The notes: generated from the sequence alone by a model not told the origin. 64,000 bases of DNA from Scalesia atractyloides (GCA_947069175.1 CAMTDV010000017.1:52399137-52463136); one strand, 5' to 3'. Positions 47,801 through 61,308 are shown, counted from the stretch's first letter. A program made the numbers and translations.

Positions 47801-50671
47801 TCCAAAGGGAATTTCGATCATTCCATTGGAATTGTGAACAACCTCGCATATAAATATATGGAATCCTCCAATGTTTCCAGGAAGAGGAGAAGACATATGG
47901 TGTTCCCAGGTATTATTATTATTATTGTAGAGTTGGGGAGTCAATACGTTCTATAGACATACAAGTATCTGAGTTAGTCCCTACCCAGGACCACTCGTAC
48001 GGTCATAGTAATTATCGTGTCATGAAAAGCCTTAATCGAAAGAAATCAAAGAACAATGTATCCCCTTATGCGATTTCTAGCATGAATGCCCCGCCCTCAT
48101 ACAGGTGATATAGATCCAAGACCTACGGTATCAGGGTTACCAAAAGAATTCAGGTCAGGACCTCGTGTAGTCTAGAGTTTGGAGATGTAAATATGAGTTG
48201 TCATAGGTTAATCATCATATTACAGTACTTGAATATTACTCGAAGGCGATCTCGTCTTGTATTATAACATATTTTCACGAAGTTATGCGAGGCTGAAAAC
48301 AAGGGATCGTTTGATATATAAAAATTTCATACGATTCTTTTAAATATTGTCCTTCGGATTTGATACATATATATATATATATATATATAAAATAATCGTT
48401 CGGCGGAAAATTCAATTTGTGTCACTTGTTTATTAAATACTCATTAAGAGGTAGGTTCGTTACGACCCTTCGTATCGCTCCTTTATTATTATTTCGAGTT
48501 ACGGGGGATTTATCTTGTATGGGTTTGAACTAAATCGATAGGGCGTATCAGATTAGTAATTTATATATACCAGACCATAACACTTTCCAATAGTGTTAGA
48601 AAGAAGAATTGAAGTGATTTGAAGCAATGAATCGGATTACTTCATGATTATAGTTTTCTGACTTTGCACCGGTGTTATGTCATCCTCAACCGAAATTTAC
48701 CAAATTGACACTTGGATTAGACCGCGGTTAATGTTGTATATTTATGATTACATGTATACATAGGGGTGTCATGTTAATACGAAGTATACATGGTTACGAG
48801 GAATATCGGCAAAATTGTTCTCGCCTCCCCAAGTCTTATCACCATCAGATCCGCATCCACACAATTCCTCACCAGCTTTGATTGCATCAAATAGGTTTCT
48901 CCTTTTATGTGTTACCCCTAAATCCCCTTAGGTTATCAACACCGATGTTAATTTCGCGTCCTTATTAAGAATTAGTGATTGCATCATTAGCGGGCGACAG
49001 CTAATAACGGAAATATATGCTTCACCGAGTAATTTCATAGACAACGGTCGGTGTCACGAGTATAGGTTGTTCGCCGTATTGTAATGATTCCGAATATATT
49101 ATAGGTTCTAGCAAATCCCGCCAAAAGAAATAACATACGCCGAATTGTCTTATCAAAGACAAAAACATTGATACTTATCGCGAATCGATCATTGGGTCAT
49201 CGATGTGGATAAGCTATCACCGGCTATACCCAAATAGTTCAGTACGGAGTACTACTGAAGTGTAGTATCCCCAGAAATCGTGTCACGAGTTTAAGAAAAG
49301 AAAAGGATTTCCCAGGATTAATCCAGTGGTCGTTTATATGTCGACCCAAAATACTTTTCATGTAAAATTACTATAACCATGTAGACATCGTGGTTACGAC
49401 CACTATGTCGTCATCTATCACATCAAACAGGGTCGCAATCTCAATACTGCATTGCCCAAAACATAACCGAACAAATCGCAACATGAAGCCCGTCTGCCCT
49501 GAGTAACGGTACCTTGATCATGTAGCCGGGTGTTTATACATAGGAAGTACCGCAGCGTATCCACCACACCCATATACCTGATCAATATTCCGTTCTCCAC
49601 GATATTCGGGCCTCATACTACTTTCTGCAAATAACCAACTGAAATTCGAAACAATCAACACTCGTAAAAGAACACAATGTAACCGATGGTCACACAAAAC
49701 AAGGTTCCACAATGCAAGCGTTTCAAAGGAATCCGTACCATCACAGACTTTATATCCCAAGGAATCAAATGACAACATGAAGGGTAACTTATTCACGCAC
49801 CCCACGCCATTTCCATGACCGGAGATCGTCATATTCAGATATACCCTATACCGAAACATGTGCTAAGGAACACCGCTAAGTATTATGGTATCACACGGCG
49901 TAAAAGCTAAAGCCAATATTACAAGCCAAAGAAGAATCCAACGGACAATCAAAAGAATCGCGGATTCAAGGACGAAAAAAGTTTCGTAAGATGTTCGAAC
50001 TCTGCGATTGTATAACAATCGAATGTGAAGCAACGAGAAGCAGAATAAGGATTCGTATACATCCTTCCAGTTTATCAGAACGACCCACACGTTCTTTATG
50101 TATCTATGTTCACTTTAAAATACCATTCTGGTATGCAATCGTTGCTATAATAATTATAAGGATATGGTTGGTGAGATCGTATTGCACTAAAGGTTGGGGG
50201 TCTCACATCATAAAGTATAAGTAACCACTGTAAAAGTGGTATGAATCCAACTCTAGTGTATATTAAACAGGTGGTAAGTAGGAATGTGGAATGGACTGTA
50301 ATACCAGTTTTCTGCCTATCCCAAAGGCATATGTAGTAACGCATTATCCACCACTCCCAATTCATGTATCAATTCTCGCACAACATTCACACACTATCAC
50401 CTTGGCACACGTATGTATCATTCCACGTATTTAAGTGTGTTTATTACCGCGGCTTTCCCAACACTGCCTCGTATGAGCAAGTCTGTTATTACGTTCTGGA
50501 CCATAATAACCCACTTGCCCCACAAGGCCATCCTGGTACTTGCAAATAGGATACTTTACAGTGTTCACTAAGCGTCTTTAGTTGAGTTTAATTTTTCCAA
50601 CGATGTCCACTAAAGTCCGAGCCTGTAGTTATAGTCTAGGTTTCCTTAAAGACACCTAATTCTATAACCAA
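44830..50671 (-). other. J internal region, non-coding
   Basis: 5.8 kb with no frame above about 115 codons and no Gag, Pol or known accessory motif on either strand. A TA microsatellite lies at 48367-48389. If it was once coding, it has decayed beyond recognition by eye. Confidence 0.7.
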
Positions 50672-50685
50672 TGGCTCTGATACCA
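50672..50685 (-). other. Primer-binding site of J
   Basis: TGGCTCTGATACCA on plus, so TGGTATCAGAGCCA on minus, five bases from the LTR. Confidence 0.93.
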
Positions 50686-50690
50686 TCTTC

Positions 50691-53600
50691 TGTCACACTC
50701 CAACTTGCAGCGGAAGAAAAATATACGGGATGCAACAGACACCTCTGGTACAAGCACATTGTTTATAAAGACACTACATTTTATTACTTACAAAATGTTG
50801 ATTACATACTACATGTATGTTACAACTGCATGTTCTCATGAACCACATAAGTCTTTTAAGCCACATGCGTCTATATCAGGGTTCGCCTACAAACCTGTCT
50901 TGAACAACAAACACGAATCACACCAGTCTCAAGTTACCTGAAATGCATGTTAGTTTTAAAAAAGGTCAGCTAAACGTTGCGTGAGTCCACGGGTTTAGTC
51001 GTTGTGTAACAACATGTGTTAACCATTTTAATTGCACTAGTTACAGTCACAGTCACTGTCACGGTCATAGTCACAGTCATAGTCACAGTTACAGTCACAG
51101 TCGCAGTCACAGTCATGGTCATGGTCACTCCGTGCCAGACAGACACATCATCGCACCGGCCCGTGTCACCACAGACACTTCCCACCGGGCCGTGTCAAGA
51201 CAGGCACGTCATCCCGGCAACTAAGTCATGTTTCCCTGCAGTTATGCCTAGTTAACATAACCGAATTTAGGACGCGTGCAGTTGCATAGTCACCGAAACA
51301 CAGTGTCACCTAGACACTGCCTGGAGCAACTGGGTTAGTCAAATCAATAGTACTACCCACTGCCCATGGCTTACGCCAATCACTTGTAGGGGGAAGTAGG
51401 TCGTGTGTTAGACAACTCATATCATCACAAGTTGGTGCAATTAACACAGTTTTGTAACATGCAAATCACCTCAGAAAACAGTAGCACAGTTTAAAAGCGG
51501 TGGAGTGAAACACACTCCCAATTTGGTGTAATCACACAGTTTTAACATGCAAGTCCTCAGAAAACAGAAAAAACAGTTTAAAAGCGGGAAAGTGAAACTC
51601 ACTCCCAAGTTGGTGTAGTCAACACAGTTTTTAACATGCAAGTCCCCAGTAAAACAGTTTAAAAGTGGGGAAGTGAGAACTCACTCCCAAGTTGGTGTAG
51701 TCAACACAGTTTTTAAAATGCAAGTCCCCAGAAAACAGTAAAACAGTTTAAAAGTCGGGAAGTGAGAACTCACAGTACGAGTAGTGATCTCAACGCAAGA
51801 GTGATCAAGCAACTGGATTCACTTTAATAATACCCATGAAAATATGGACTCAGATCAGTATCTAAGTTGGTAATGGTTATAACTTGGATCGGGTCAGGAG
51901 TTTTCACTATGGATTGAGTCTATAGGACAATGGTATGGTGATGGACATCAGGGTAGTAGTAGTTTTCAGTTTGGCTTCCGGGCACCGATTCGCGTGCCAG
52001 CCAAAGTCAGTAGTTTAACGTGTTCGGATAATGGTACGGGAATGCCAGTAGTGCCAACACGTGGTTATTCAAAAACGATTAACTTTCCATTAAGGGAGTT
52101 TGAGTGTCCGGGGGGTCTAAGTTGCCCAAATTTGAGTTTCCATTTTCACTGTCGGGAATTCTCCCGAATTGTCTTAGAGCACACCCATAGTGCCCAATTT
52201 GCCCGGGAATCTCCCGGAATACTCCCAGTGTTCCAACTATAGTATTTTTCGGGTTGGGTAAATTCCCAGTTCTGGCAGGTTCGTTACACGGTAAACTGCC
52301 GAAAATGATTTAAATAACTTATTTTTAATCCAAATAAATTCGCATTTAATCTAGAATTGGACTAAAAATCTATATATATTAATTTACCTCAGTAAAAATC
52401 AGTAGATCATGAGATCAATTCTGGGAATTAATTTTTGTAATTTTCTTATTTAAATATATTATTTATAAACCCATTTTTAACCACATACTTAACATAAAAT
52501 ACTTTCAGAAGTTGAAAAATTCCGAAAAAATTCCTGAACCTTCTATACATGTCCATGAACATCTCCACAAATTTTGAGAATTTTCCGATTTCATTTCGGT
52601 GTGTTTCCGGCTACCGAAAACTCGCAAAAACGTGGATTTTTAACCCAAATCAAAACTCAATCAATGGACTCCGAATTTCCCAGAACATTACCCATATGTT
52701 CCTTAGTGTCTATGTAAAATTTTGTGATTTATTGAATCCGTTCGATATGTTTCCCGAAATTCTTTCAGTAAGACAGTTAAAAATACACCAAAATCATAGA
52801 AAATTCCAAAAATTCTAAAATTTTACGTGGACCTTTCTGAAAATACCCTACATCACCATACCAAATTTCAGCACAATCCAAGCTACACGGACTAAGTTAT
52901 AGGAAAAACAATTTTCTGCCTAGCCTAGATTCAGTTTTCAAGTGATATACCTAGTGATTCTTCCGTTTCCAAGCGTTTATCTTGATCCCAGAAGTGTGTG
53001 AATGTATATTCAGTACCTACACACCAAGTACAACCCAAATATGCTAGAACTTGGATCAATCAAGCTTTATTTCATTGTTTTCGGTTAATCGAATAATTAA
53101 GCGATTTTTGTCGAATAAGAGTTGATTAGGGTATCAAACCCCATTGATTGGCAACCATGGCTGCCATATAACACCAGGGATATATGTGGTGGTTCAGCCC
53201 TAAAACTTGTTTAAAACCCCAAAATTCATGGATTAAAAAGCGTTTTTTCGGCTAGAATCGCGTTTAATCGAAGAAACGGACATAGAATTATAAAAGCCAA
53301 GGTTAGTACCTTTGGTTTAGTGAGGTTTAATGAAGAACTCAGCTGGATTGAAGTTTGTGGGGGCAGGTTTTTGGAGAATATGAGTGATTTTTGAAATAAA
53401 AATGAATTAATAATGAAAATTAAATAAAAAAACATATATATACCTGGGGGGTGGGGCGGTTTAGAGGTGGGTCCCAAGGGACACCTCATGCTTCGTTTTG
53501 CATGACAAAAGATAAGTTTTATCTTTCGGATAAGTACAGGTTCGTATTCGGGTCTTGTGCGTGTTCTCGATTTGCGTGACAGACTCCGTTTTGCGCGTCC

Positions 53601-54330
53601 TTCGTGTTAAAAGACTCGGTTTTAAAAATTATGCATAACCGTCTAAAAATCCGAACCCAGTTACGTTTTAATCATAAAAGTCTCGTTTGATGTTCATTTA
53701 AGTGTTTTTAAACTTGATCGACGTTCCTTGCACATTTGGTTGCCTTATGTTATGCCTGGAACGAATGCGTTCCCGAACGGGAGCTGCCTCGTTTTGCGTG
53801 CCCGAGCTTTGATTATTTTTAAATCTTATGTCACAGTATATGGCACAAATCTAAGTTATTCCTGGAACTCGGAATCTTAAATAAGGCTACCGATAAACTA
53901 ATAATCAACGTCAAAGGTCTAATGCGCTTTTAAACGTCAAGTCTCCGTTTAACACGTTGTTCAAGGCTAAGGATGCCAACCTCGCATCATTGGTCATTAG
54001 TAGTGTCATGTCAACCATGACATGCTCTCGGATTCATCCGAGACATTACAAATATCGCTAGGCATAGCACACAAGTCATGTGTGTTTACTACTACTTATT
54101 CCCAGTCATCAGTTCATTCACGACTTTGTCTTGTCATGTAGGTGATGCATAATGTCATTGTAATGTTTTTATTACTTACTATGCATATACTCCCGTCATA
54201 GTTGGTGTATCGTTTTCCAGATTTCGTATCATCACACATAATTATAATAATATCACGATATACGTACCACATCCGGTTACCACGGACTTGTACTAAACAA
54301 AGTTTACCGGGATTTTTCACGATCGTCACA
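50691..54330 (-). repeat. J 5' LTR
   Basis: TGTCACACTCC to GATCGTCACA on plus. Minus-strand intron-like pair: donor ACT|GTGAGTTC at 51773, acceptor GCATTTCAG|G at 50938. The GTCACA-rich stretch is at 51044-51128. Confidence 0.95.
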
Positions 54331-54335
54331 GAACT

Positions 54336-55510
54336 TCTACCGATAGTGAAAGTTTTTAACGAGGAATTCACAGGTTAGGACAATTTATACACACACAACG
54401 TTTCACAAGGATTCACATGCATCGCAATTACTATTATGTGTGCACCTATAATGATAAGTTGATTTGCATGCTCACCCGAGTTCGACCTATCTTGTGAATG
54501 TCCCTCGGATTAAATTGTCAAGTATTGTCAAAATGATAAGGTCATCAAAAGCTTAGTTAATCAGCCAAATGTTGATCAACTAGGAGTTATATCAAAAAGA
54601 ACAATCTGGATCGATTGACCTGAGGACTCACTCAAGTTGAAACACACCATGTGAATCCAATCCAACGGATTATAGATGTAAAAGTGCGCATGGAACAAAC
54701 ATGCACATAAATTATGACTTCGAGAGTTAAAACAGATTCATTAACACATGTTACTGGAAGCCGTCTGAGTTAGAAGAAAGTTCGGGTATGCAATGAGCAT
54801 GGCGCTCCGACTTCATGGTCAATCCATATTCAAAAAAAATATATATCAACCAAAAATGTGAATCAGGGTTCGGGAAAATAAAAATGATGACATCTCAGTA
54901 TCAACGGATTTATGCAATAATGTGTGCAAGGGTCTGCCCTAACGCAGGGTGCCTCACGCGACGTGCTCAAGTCGAAGAAAGTAAAACTAGTGGGGTCGGG
55001 GTGTTGTTGCTGGTCGGCGAAAAAAGACTCGTTTTCTATGAACCTAACTCCCAATAGATACATGTTAATGTTGGGTGCCGTCCCAAACATGGACCTTAGA
55101 AAGCTCACCCTACTCGATAGTACCATCGGTAAACTCAACCCGATGTTTTGTTCAGTTCTGCAGTATAGGAAGAGGTGCATATGCTTGTGAGTTGTGAAGC
55201 TCCTTCTGAGGCTCCGTCTCATGGCCCTTGGATAGGAGTAGATACTGGTTGTTGGCGATCCCACATACTTCACCACTAGGGATTAAGATACCAGGAAATC
55301 GATGTGGTCCTCGTCAGTGGAGAGTGAAGTTGGTGATGTCGACATGCTCGAAATTTCAATGTATGTTTTAATGCCATGTAAATAGGCATATCATGTGTGA
55401 GTGTTCTTGTATGTCATGTATGAGTGTCTGTGTTGGTATACGACTAATCCAGTGTCTAAGGCTATAGACTAAGTCTACTCTCTAATGCAAACCTAGTTCA
55501 CTACAACCAT
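54336..55510 (-). other. G internal region, right part, non-coding leader
   Basis: About 1.2 kb between the J insertion and the G primer-binding site. The longest frame, 137 codons at 54863-55276 on minus, has no recognisable feature and no conserved partner in the window. Confidence 0.6.
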
Positions 55511-55524
55511 TGGCTCTGATACCA
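55511..55524 (-). other. Primer-binding site of G
   Basis: TGGCTCTGATACCA on plus (minus TGGTATCAGAGCCA), four bases from the LTR. Confidence 0.93.
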
Positions 55525-55528
55525 ATCT

Positions 55529-58097
55529 GTCACCCTCAAAAATCCACTTGCGGGGTTTTACCATGAGGCGCGTGACAAACCAGGATCAATGTCATTAGTC
55601 ATACTGAAGGACCACTATATGAGTTTAAAAAAATATTCCTATTTGCTCATTAATGAGAAAATATTGTTTATACAATTGAGTTGCGGACGCGTAATAATTA
55701 CAAAACCAGAATAGTTAATGTAATTTAATGTTGTGTCTAAATATTTGATGAAATCAATGCGACACCATAATGCATCCTAGTGTGTGCTACCTTAACAACC
55801 TGAGAAAACAAGTAAAAATCAAGTGTCAACAATTATGATGAGTGAGTTCACAGGTTTTAGTTTACAGATATAAGATAAGTTGTTTCCACTGGTTCAAATC
55901 CTAAACCAGTATGTTATGATAGGCAACCCCTGATCTAAACCCGAATTAGAATGTTCAAGTTTCCCGATTCAAAACCTGAATCGTGTTGTTATAAGTTGTT
56001 CCAGATTCAAAACCCGATTCGTGTTGCTATAAGTTGTTCCCGATTCAAAACCCGAATCGTGTTGCTATAAGTTGTTCCTGATTCAAAACCCGAATCGTGT
56101 TGCTATAAGTTGTTCCCGATTCAAAACTCGAATCGTGTTGCTATAAGTTGTTCCCGATTCAAAACCCGAACCGTGTTGTTATATTGATTAGCAGTTTTTG
56201 TTATATGTTTAGGTAGCTAACCTAGGTCATGTCAACAAAGTGTTCGATCCGAAGCTGACATTGTTGCCCCTGTTGTGCCAGGTCTATCACCAACCATGGC
56301 TAAGTGTTAGGCAAATTCTACACCCGTGACCATCAACGTTCGGTCTAACTGGCGCCATCGGGCCCGGTAGTACTACCAAAAATTCTCTCGCTATAATCCA
56401 ATACTAACGGCATCGTAAGTTTTAAGGGGGCTGACATGGGATATATGCTTCTTTGTGACCATAACCGTATAACATAACCCTTCCCAATATAGTTGTTAAT
56501 TACATAAAGGTAAATGCGTTACTTTACCGTTATGGTACATGTTTTCTCCCCCTGTTATTTAAAACCATTTAAAAGTAGGGGCCGTGAACTCACCTTTGAT
56601 AGCTCGGTTAGACTTTTAAAGTGATTATGAGTTGAGGTTGGTCAATCACGTCCTAATATGATTACCATTTAGTTTATTAGTGTGCTCATGTAAGACGTGA
56701 AATCCATACACGTATCTTAATACGAATCATGCAATCATGTTGACAACTTATATATATATATATATTCCACGTATAATCATCTATGATCATGGCACACAAC
56801 AAGTTATATAACATTTAAGTCACCATAAAACGAGTTCGGCTATTCACAAATAGCACATACAAACCTCCAGATGCACATATAACAACTTATTGTGTTTCAG
56901 CTTAAGTGTCCAGAACTGGGCTGTTTTCGGGTATTTTTATAAAATAGTTTCCATATTCCAAAAATTCCAATTAATTTACATAACGTGTAAAACGGTCTGT
57001 AAAACTTTGTGTAAATTTTTGCAGCCCTAACTCATTACCTAGGCTGCAGTTAGATTCGTCACTTTCTAACTGCAGTCCACGGAAAAATTCATTTAAAAAT
57101 CATTAGCCACTCAATTGATGAAATTCTAGTGGGGGATTTTTAGCGACACCTGTGTCCAATTATTTTACGAATTTGATGACCTAATTCTATCCAGATTACG
57201 AGATATGACACAGCAAACAACACGTAATTTCTACAGAAAAAACGTAGCTTCAGCTGCTGCACAAAATAATTATTTTAAAATAGTAAACGACCTCAGAAAA
57301 ATGCAATTCCAGTGTCATTAGAAGCGTTTTCAAAAACATACATTTTAGACTTCAGAAACTCTGTTTTTCGTTACGTTACGACTTGTTTGCAGCCAACTGA
57401 AATTGGCTGTATATGCTATTCAGCTTTCAATTATGCACTTATTTGATACTAGAACAAGTTTAAACGATCATGCATCCTAGTAACATCAATTAATAACAAG
57501 TTAGCCCATCACCTATCATCTATCATATTAAAATCACAACAACCCTAGGCATATATCATCTTTAACATCACAAAACGCAACTTAAGCGCACAACAAACAT
57601 CACTAACCTTGAAGCAAGATGAAAGAACTGGAGATGGAGGGTTGCGATCGTGGAGAGATGGAGGCTGCCGTCGCACAAGGAGAGGGAGGGAGGGAGGGAC
57701 TAGGGTTTTGGTTTGTGTAGAATAAAATGAGAAGATGAGATAATAATATGTTTAAATATCTAGGGTTTGGGTAAATGGGTTGGGCTTAAACCGCATCTAC
57801 GAGCCCGTTATACTTCACGTGTTTCATTAAAATAAACCCGCTCGTTTAAATTAACTGATCATTATAACAATTAAATTACCTTTACTTGTTTAACTTAAAA
57901 CAAACATTTGGAATATATTTGTATGCCCGTCTACAATATATATAATTATGTGAAAATAAATACGCTTGGCAAGAATCGTAGGTTAAACAACATGTTTCAC
58001 TCACCACAAGTTTTTATCATTTAAGTTAATACTAATAAACATTTTGAAGATGTGTAACCATTTTTGATGCTTAGGGTCAAAAGTACGAGATGTCACA
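55529..58097 (-). repeat. G 5' LTR
   Basis: 2569 bp, TGTCACCCTC to GAGATGTCACA on plus. It carries the 38-bp minisatellite with six units (starts 55963, 56001, 56039, 56077, 56115, 56153). Donor CAAAG|GTGAGTTC at 56593 and acceptor TTTTCTCAG at 55800 on minus. A deletion of about 35 bp relative to the 3' LTR lies near 57040. Confidence 0.95.
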
Positions 58098-58102
58098 GAT
58101 GG

Positions 58103-58168
58103 TTGCGGTTGAGAAGGTCTGCGTCCTCTCATGGAACCTTTTCCCATTCCTCCTCTCCCGGGTGGCAT
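58103..58168 (-). pseudogene. H ORF, N-terminal part
   Basis: ATG at 58168; MPPGRGGMGKGSMRGRRPSQ and QPQ, a Gly/Arg-rich N-terminus. The frame is interrupted by element G at its TSD GATGG (58098-58102) and continues at 35369. A 3' splice-site consensus ATATTTGTCAG lies six bases before the ATG, so the start codon may lie at the beginning of an exon. Confidence 0.55.
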
Positions 58169-58341
58169 GAAGACCTGACAAATATACATACTCAAAATCA
58201 TTAATAACTAAAGGATTTCTAGCCTAACCTTACAAGAAGACTTAAACATAGAATTTCCTATGGGATCTGCAATTGTGATATTTGAGCTTAGACCCAAAGG
58301 CTAGTGTCTAATTCGTTGAAACTGTGGATCTAAGACTAACC
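58169..58341 (-). other. H leader
   Basis: Untranslated-looking sequence ending in the splice-acceptor consensus at 58175. It is interrupted at 58341 by the LTR of element I; the rest lies outside the window. Confidence 0.45.
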
Positions 58342-58655
58342 TATCACACCCTGATTTCCCAGTGGGTCTAGGCTTGGGGTATATGCCGATTGATATCAGT
58401 AATCACAATACCCAGCGGGAGATGGGAATTTAAAGTAAATAAAATTGTTAGATCACTCCTGAATAGCTCGGGAACCTAAATTGGTATCTATAGTCCATAT
58501 ATGCGGAATTTATATGACAAGTTAATCACATATGCAAGAATTAATCATTAAAGTCTGTTTTATTGATCAAAAGTTCATATACATTCGAGATCCTGATCCG
58601 ACAGAACTTCGCCTCTAAGTGTGCAAAAGTTACAAATGAGATCCTAGAGCTCCAC

Positions 58656-58664
58656 TATATATAG
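58656..58664 (-). promoter_or_regulatory. TATA box of element I LTR
   Basis: CTATATATA on minus, in a GGGTCTATATATAGTGGAGC context. Three palindromes lie immediately upstream. Confidence 0.6.
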
Positions 58665-58669
58665 ACCCA

Positions 58670-58748
58670 CAAGTTCGACTGAATTGTGACATGGTGTGAT
58701 CAATTCTGGCCGAACTTGATCAACCATGCACAAGTTCGGGCGAACTTG
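58670..58748. promoter_or_regulatory. Three palindromes upstream of the TATA box
   Basis: CAAGTTCGGGCGAACTTG at 58731-58748, with degenerate copies at 58701-58718 (CAATTCTGGCCGAACTTG) and 58670-58686 (CAAGTTCGACTGAATTG). Starts are 30-31 bp apart, close to three helical turns, ending 6 bp from the TATA box. The arrangement suggests binding sites for a dimeric factor. Confidence 0.55.
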
Positions 58749-58845
58749 TTGCATACACAACTTAAATAACTTTCAAACCTATACATTCTATCCCATTCTA
58801 AACAGACTCCATACAAGACTAAGACATAGACATACTGCACTAACA

Positions 58846-58858
58846 GACTCCCCCTTGG
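58846..58858 (-). other. Element I polypurine tract
   Basis: CCAAGGGGGAGTC on minus, abutting the LTR. Confidence 0.75.
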
Positions 58859-58996
58859 ATATCATCTTTGTCTTGATCAGTCTTCAAAAGCTCTATCTTC
58901 AAATCATCTATCTACAACGCCCAAAGAAATTCTTATACGGTTTCTTCCTTCTCTCTTGCTTAGGAATCGGTATCTGATCAGTAGGTGGCACCTTTG

Positions 58997-61308
58997 TCAT
59001 AAAATAAAAACGTCTAAGTCTCCCACCCTACCCCTTTCATGTAAACGTTCAAGACGCCGTTCTTCTTTAAGAAACTCTTCACGCTCTAGCTCTCGCCAAC
59101 TTGATTCCCACATCTTTCCAGAATTTACGCCGTGAGCGTAGCAAACATTAACGATCCCTTGATACTGCTTCGCCTGTACCTCTTCACGCTTTTCAAAACA
59201 AATCTTGTTGAAGAATAGACATCGAATATCCTCCTTGGAACAGTTCACTAGCCACATCTGGTCTAGTATGCATATCCTTCTCCAAAGTTCCCAAAAACCT
59301 TCCTTTTGTAGCACTTCAGCTGACCTTTCTTTTGTAATATCCAACTGATCTTCAAATTTCAAAACTATAACAACTTCACACGTCTCTGGATCAACTTGCC
59401 ACCACTTGAACAAAGGATAAAAATCTTGTTCGATTGGCATAAGTGGCATATTCTTCATTGCCTGCGGACGCTTCATTATCAACGTAATGTCTTTCTCACC
59501 CGTTTGTTTGTTAGTCTTGATTCGGAGTTTAGGTATAAAAGGCTTCCAATATTTGAACCCTTGAGTTGCTTCAAACTTTATCATCTTCCATAGCAACTGA
59601 TCAATAAACTTCATCTGGTAACTGATGTTCCTCGTTTGCACCAGTTCCTCCACATCCCAATATGGTAACGTACTGAAATCTGCCATGTATCAAAAATATT
59701 GTACGCCGAATTCACGTTTGATGGTGTAAACATTTAACTCCTTTAACCACCCCCAACTTAGGATATCACCTAATGATATATCGGCGTCTCTGGTAAAGAA
59801 TGCTAATGGTTGTTGAAACTTTCTTTCTTTTGGCATCTCTTTAAACCAGGACTTTTTAGCTTCAGCAATCTCAGCTTTAGTCATTAGCTTTGGAACTTTG
59901 CCTTCACGAACAGACTCTGCAATCTTTTCTTTCAACAGATCTTCGTTTAGTTGTTCATACATTTCTTCGAATGTAGGAAAACTATCAATGTTTGATCCAG
60001 CATACTTCTCTGTTTCATCCTTTTCATCGTCCGATCTATCTTCGATAATAACTCTGTCATAATCATCAGCATCAGATCTTCGTTTGTAGCAGTACTTGTT
60101 TGGCTCAAATGTGTCGATGTTCACAATTTCTTCTTCAAAGTCAAAATCAAAAGATTCAGCATCAACATTCAGCAACTTTGCAAGATCTTCTTTCGTCATG
60201 TTGTGAACAAACTCTCCTTCTTCGACATTGTGCTCTAACATAAGTACAAGCGGTTTTGTAGGCATAGCAGCAACAGGCATTGCAACAATCGCATTAGTCA
60301 AATCTTCATCTGTTTGCCCTGCTTGCCCTGATGGCTCTCCCTTACTTTGATCTTCCATCATATTTATATCATCGTTCAGAAGGGAAGTAAAATCAAACTC
60401 ATCAGACACTTTTGCATCAATAACCTTCAATCCAACACCACCGTGACCATCATCATTACCATCATCGTTGTCAGAATCATCTTTTGGATCATCAGTAGGA
60501 TCATCATCTTTATCTTCGTCCTCAGCTTCATCATCGTCCTTTTGTTCAGTTTCTTTTTCTGGAATAATTTCGGACACAGAAGCTTTAGAAGTATCAACAA
60601 TTTCAGACACAACCTCTTCAGTTGTTTTAGGTACACCATCGATCACATTCTTTCCTTTGCCCTGTGCTGGAAGTTCTTTCTCAGCTTTCTCTTTAGCTTC
60701 TTTCACATCTAAACGTTCATATTCTTCCTTGAAATCAATACCCAGACTATTCGATAATACTTTCTAAAGTCTTGTGAACTTTCTATTATTCAAATCTCGT
60801 TCAGATCGTAACTCAGCAATTTCTTTCTTCAATCTTTCATTAGCGTCTTGCAGACTTTCTATCAACGCTTTCAAGTACCCATGATCTCCTTCTAGAAACT
60901 TTACTTTGTCGTTCAGAATTTCTTTTTCAACTTCGCGTTGATTCACTTTTTGTTCCAGAGCAACTTTTTCAACTTCATTCTTTGACAATCTTTCTTCTAG
61001 AATTTTGACTCTTTTCTCTAATTCATCGACATTAGAATCTGGAAAGAAATCATTCAAATCTTCCAGAGAAACAAGCTCTTCAGGAATATTTCCAAACAAT
61101 TTCAACCTCGGAGTTGTCTTTGGAATGGATTTTGGTGTACTCTTCGGTGTATGCAGTAAAGTATGAACTGGAACCTCTTTAAGAATAGAACTTTCAGGTT
61201 TTGATTTTGTCGGAGGTTCTTGAGACTCTATGATAGGAATATCTAGCAAATCAGACGCAGGAGGTTCTTGTGTGACTCCTGGTTGCTCAGTAGTCTCTTG
61301 AATTGAAG
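58997..61308 (-). pseudogene. Accessory (env-position) ORF of element I, central and C-terminal part
   Basis: One minus-strand frame of about 770 codons broken by only two stops, TAG at 60764 (Gln likely) and TGA at 59690 (Arg likely), each one C-to-T change. From the N side: VTQEPP repeats; Pro/Thr-rich TPKSTPKSIPKTTPRL; a heptad-like Glu/Lys/Leu coiled coil (about 61060-60790); a very acidic Asp/Glu stretch (60580-60430); then a C-terminal domain with FEATQGFKYWKPFIPKLRI, FKWWQVDPETCEVVIVLKFE and FWELWRRICILDQMW, ending FIL. This type of ORF accompanies retroelements in plants; its function is not known. No signal peptide or membrane segment is obvious. Confidence 0.65.

Larger units (their letters stand above)
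41162..54330 (-). mobile_element. Element J: non-coding LTR retrotransposon (LARD-like) inserted in G
   Basis: LTRs 41162-44793 (3632 bp) and 50691-54330 (3640 bp), PPT at 44794, PBS at 50672-50685, exact TSD GAACT (41157-41161, 54331-54335). Total 13.2 kb. The 5.9-kb internal region has only short, domain-free frames. The LTR pair is very similar along its length. Confidence 0.95.
35375..58097 (-). mobile_element. Element G: non-coding LTR retrotransposon (LARD-like), split by J
   Basis: LTRs 35375-37938 and 55529-58097, PPT at 37939, PBS at 55511-55524. Exact TSD GATGG (35370-35374, 58098-58102). It is inserted in the H ORF. Without J it is about 9.5 kb with about 4.4 kb of internal sequence, none of it recognisably coding. 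Complete cis-signals with no proteins fit a non-autonomous derivative mobilised in trans. Confidence 0.93.
58342..58845 (-). repeat. Element I 3' LTR
   Basis: 504 bp from TATCACACCCTG (probably TGTCACACCCTG originally) to GCACTAACA, then a PPT. Much shorter than the other LTRs here. The partner LTR is outside the window, so the ends are inferred. Confidence 0.6.

Noticed and set aside
54863..55276. 137-codon minus-strand frame in G internal region
   Set aside because: No recognisable motif, overlaps frames on the other strand, and the region is otherwise non-coding.
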